This document shows, in pieces, positions 22,893-23,139 of a stretch of DNA of 23,139 nt (position 1 is the first letter of the stretch; every line of letters begins with the position of its first letter). Both the position numbers and the translations under genes were made by a program. Location: the NCBI GenBank assembly GCA_028871595.1, contig JAGWMT010000018.1, positions 1 through 23,139 on the forward strand. Reading direction: 5' to 3'. The notes under the pieces are model-generated. The model made no database searches. It was not told where the DNA came from and saw only the letters and a list, made by a program, of their open reading frames with translations. Source of the DNA: Elusimicrobiota bacterium. GTDB taxonomy: Bacteria > Elusimicrobiota > Elusimicrobia > UBA1565 > UBA9628.

Positions 22893-22990
22893 AGAAGGCG
22901 GTCGCTCTGAGGAAGCTGGAAGCGACAAAAGAAGACCCGGAGGCGCGATCGGCGCGCATCCGGTTCTCTTGTGAAGACTGCTCTCGAAAG

Positions 22991-23068
22991 TGGCGGGGCC
23001 AACGGGATTCGAACCCGTGATCTCCGCCTTGACAGGGCGGCGTGTTAGGCCAGCTACACCATGACCCC
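22991..23068 (-). tRNA. tRNA-Asp (GTC)
   Basis: On the minus strand the sequence folds as a full cloverleaf. The acceptor GGGGTCA pairs with TGGCCCC (one T-G pair). The D arm is GTGTAGCTGGCCTAACAC, the anticodon stem is CCGCC/GGCGG with loop CTGTCAA giving anticodon GTC, and the T arm is ACGGG-TTCGAAT-CCCGT. The discriminator is G and CCA is encoded (22993-22991). The 3' end faces the HTH/nucleotidyltransferase cassette. Confidence 0.97.
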
Positions 23069-23076
23069 AGCGCGAC

Positions 23077-23106
23077 AGTATAACACATTCGCGCAAGTCC
23101 CGCCAA
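23077..23106 (-). promoter_or_regulatory. tRNA-Asp promoter
   Basis: On the minus strand TTGGCG (23106-23101), an 18-base spacer and TATACT (23082-23077) place the predicted start about 2 bases before the mature 5' end of the tRNA. Confidence 0.6.
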
Positions 23107-23120
23107 ACCCGCGCGGCGGC

Positions 23121-23139
23121 TCAGGCCGCGGCCTTCTCG
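23121..23139 (-). CDS. Possible C-terminal tail of an upstream gene
   Basis: The last bases on the minus strand can be read as Glu-Lys-Ala-Ala-Ala followed by TGA. Too short to identify; this could be the end of a gene lying outside the window or chance. Confidence 0.25.

Noticed and set aside
1..23139. CRISPR arrays, insertion sequences, rRNA, riboswitches
   Set aside because: No regularly spaced repeats, transposase genes, rRNA stretches or recognisable riboswitch cores were seen on either strand.

Overview
The window is a GC-rich, gene-dense bacterial chromosome segment. A TolC-type outer-membrane channel, several Sec signal peptides and a periplasmic-type M3 peptidase point to a diderm (Gram-negative) bacterium. 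Arginine synthesis uses an N-acetylornithine (not ornithine) carbamoyltransferase with an ArgG of the Bacteroidetes/Xanthomonas flavour. With the very high GC this suggests a less-studied diderm lineage such as Elusimicrobiota, but no single gene fixes the phylum.

Layout. (1) 1-5492, minus strand: an arginine operon argR-argG-[P-loop protein]-argC-argD-argF' (the last is cut by the window edge), with 4-base ATGA overlaps at argG/P-loop and P-loop/argC. It is driven by a TTGACG-16-TATAAT promoter whose -10 lies inside an ARG-box-like ArgR operator. (2) 5515-6761, minus: cbpM and a DnaJ/CbpA-type co-chaperone, overlapping by 4 bases. (3) 6810-9723: a secreted TPR protein facing a soluble hybrid histidine kinase. 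(4) 9809-14081: a secreted M3 oligopeptidase (plus), a DUF486 membrane protein (minus, tail overlapping the peptidase), an exported beta-lactamase-fold serine hydrolase and a small exported OB-like protein. (5) 14138-14771, minus: a secreted protein broken by indels in homopolymers. (6) 14858-17305, minus: a P-type H+-ATPase. (7) 17473-21829, plus: a MarR-controlled tripartite multidrug efflux operon (marR-tolC-emrA-emrB) with the same 14-base operator-like sequence at the marR promoter and again in front of tolC. (8) 22010-22892, plus: a two-gene HTH regulator/nucleotidyltransferase cassette with a palindrome-covered promoter, ending beside the 3' end of a tRNA-Asp(GTC) gene on the minus strand.

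The strongest threads for follow-up are these. First, an uncharacterised P-loop protein is translationally coupled between argG and argC in an N-acetylcitrulline-type arginine operon, and could supply a missing step. Second, several of the best promoters in the window place the predicted transcription start at or within about 7 bases of the start codon (argR, DUF486, serine hydrolase, marR, HTH regulator, perhaps cbpA and the TPR gene), suggesting common leaderless or near-leaderless transcripts. Third, the MarR and HTH-regulator promoters carry clear operator symmetry. No CRISPR array, insertion sequence or rRNA was seen.
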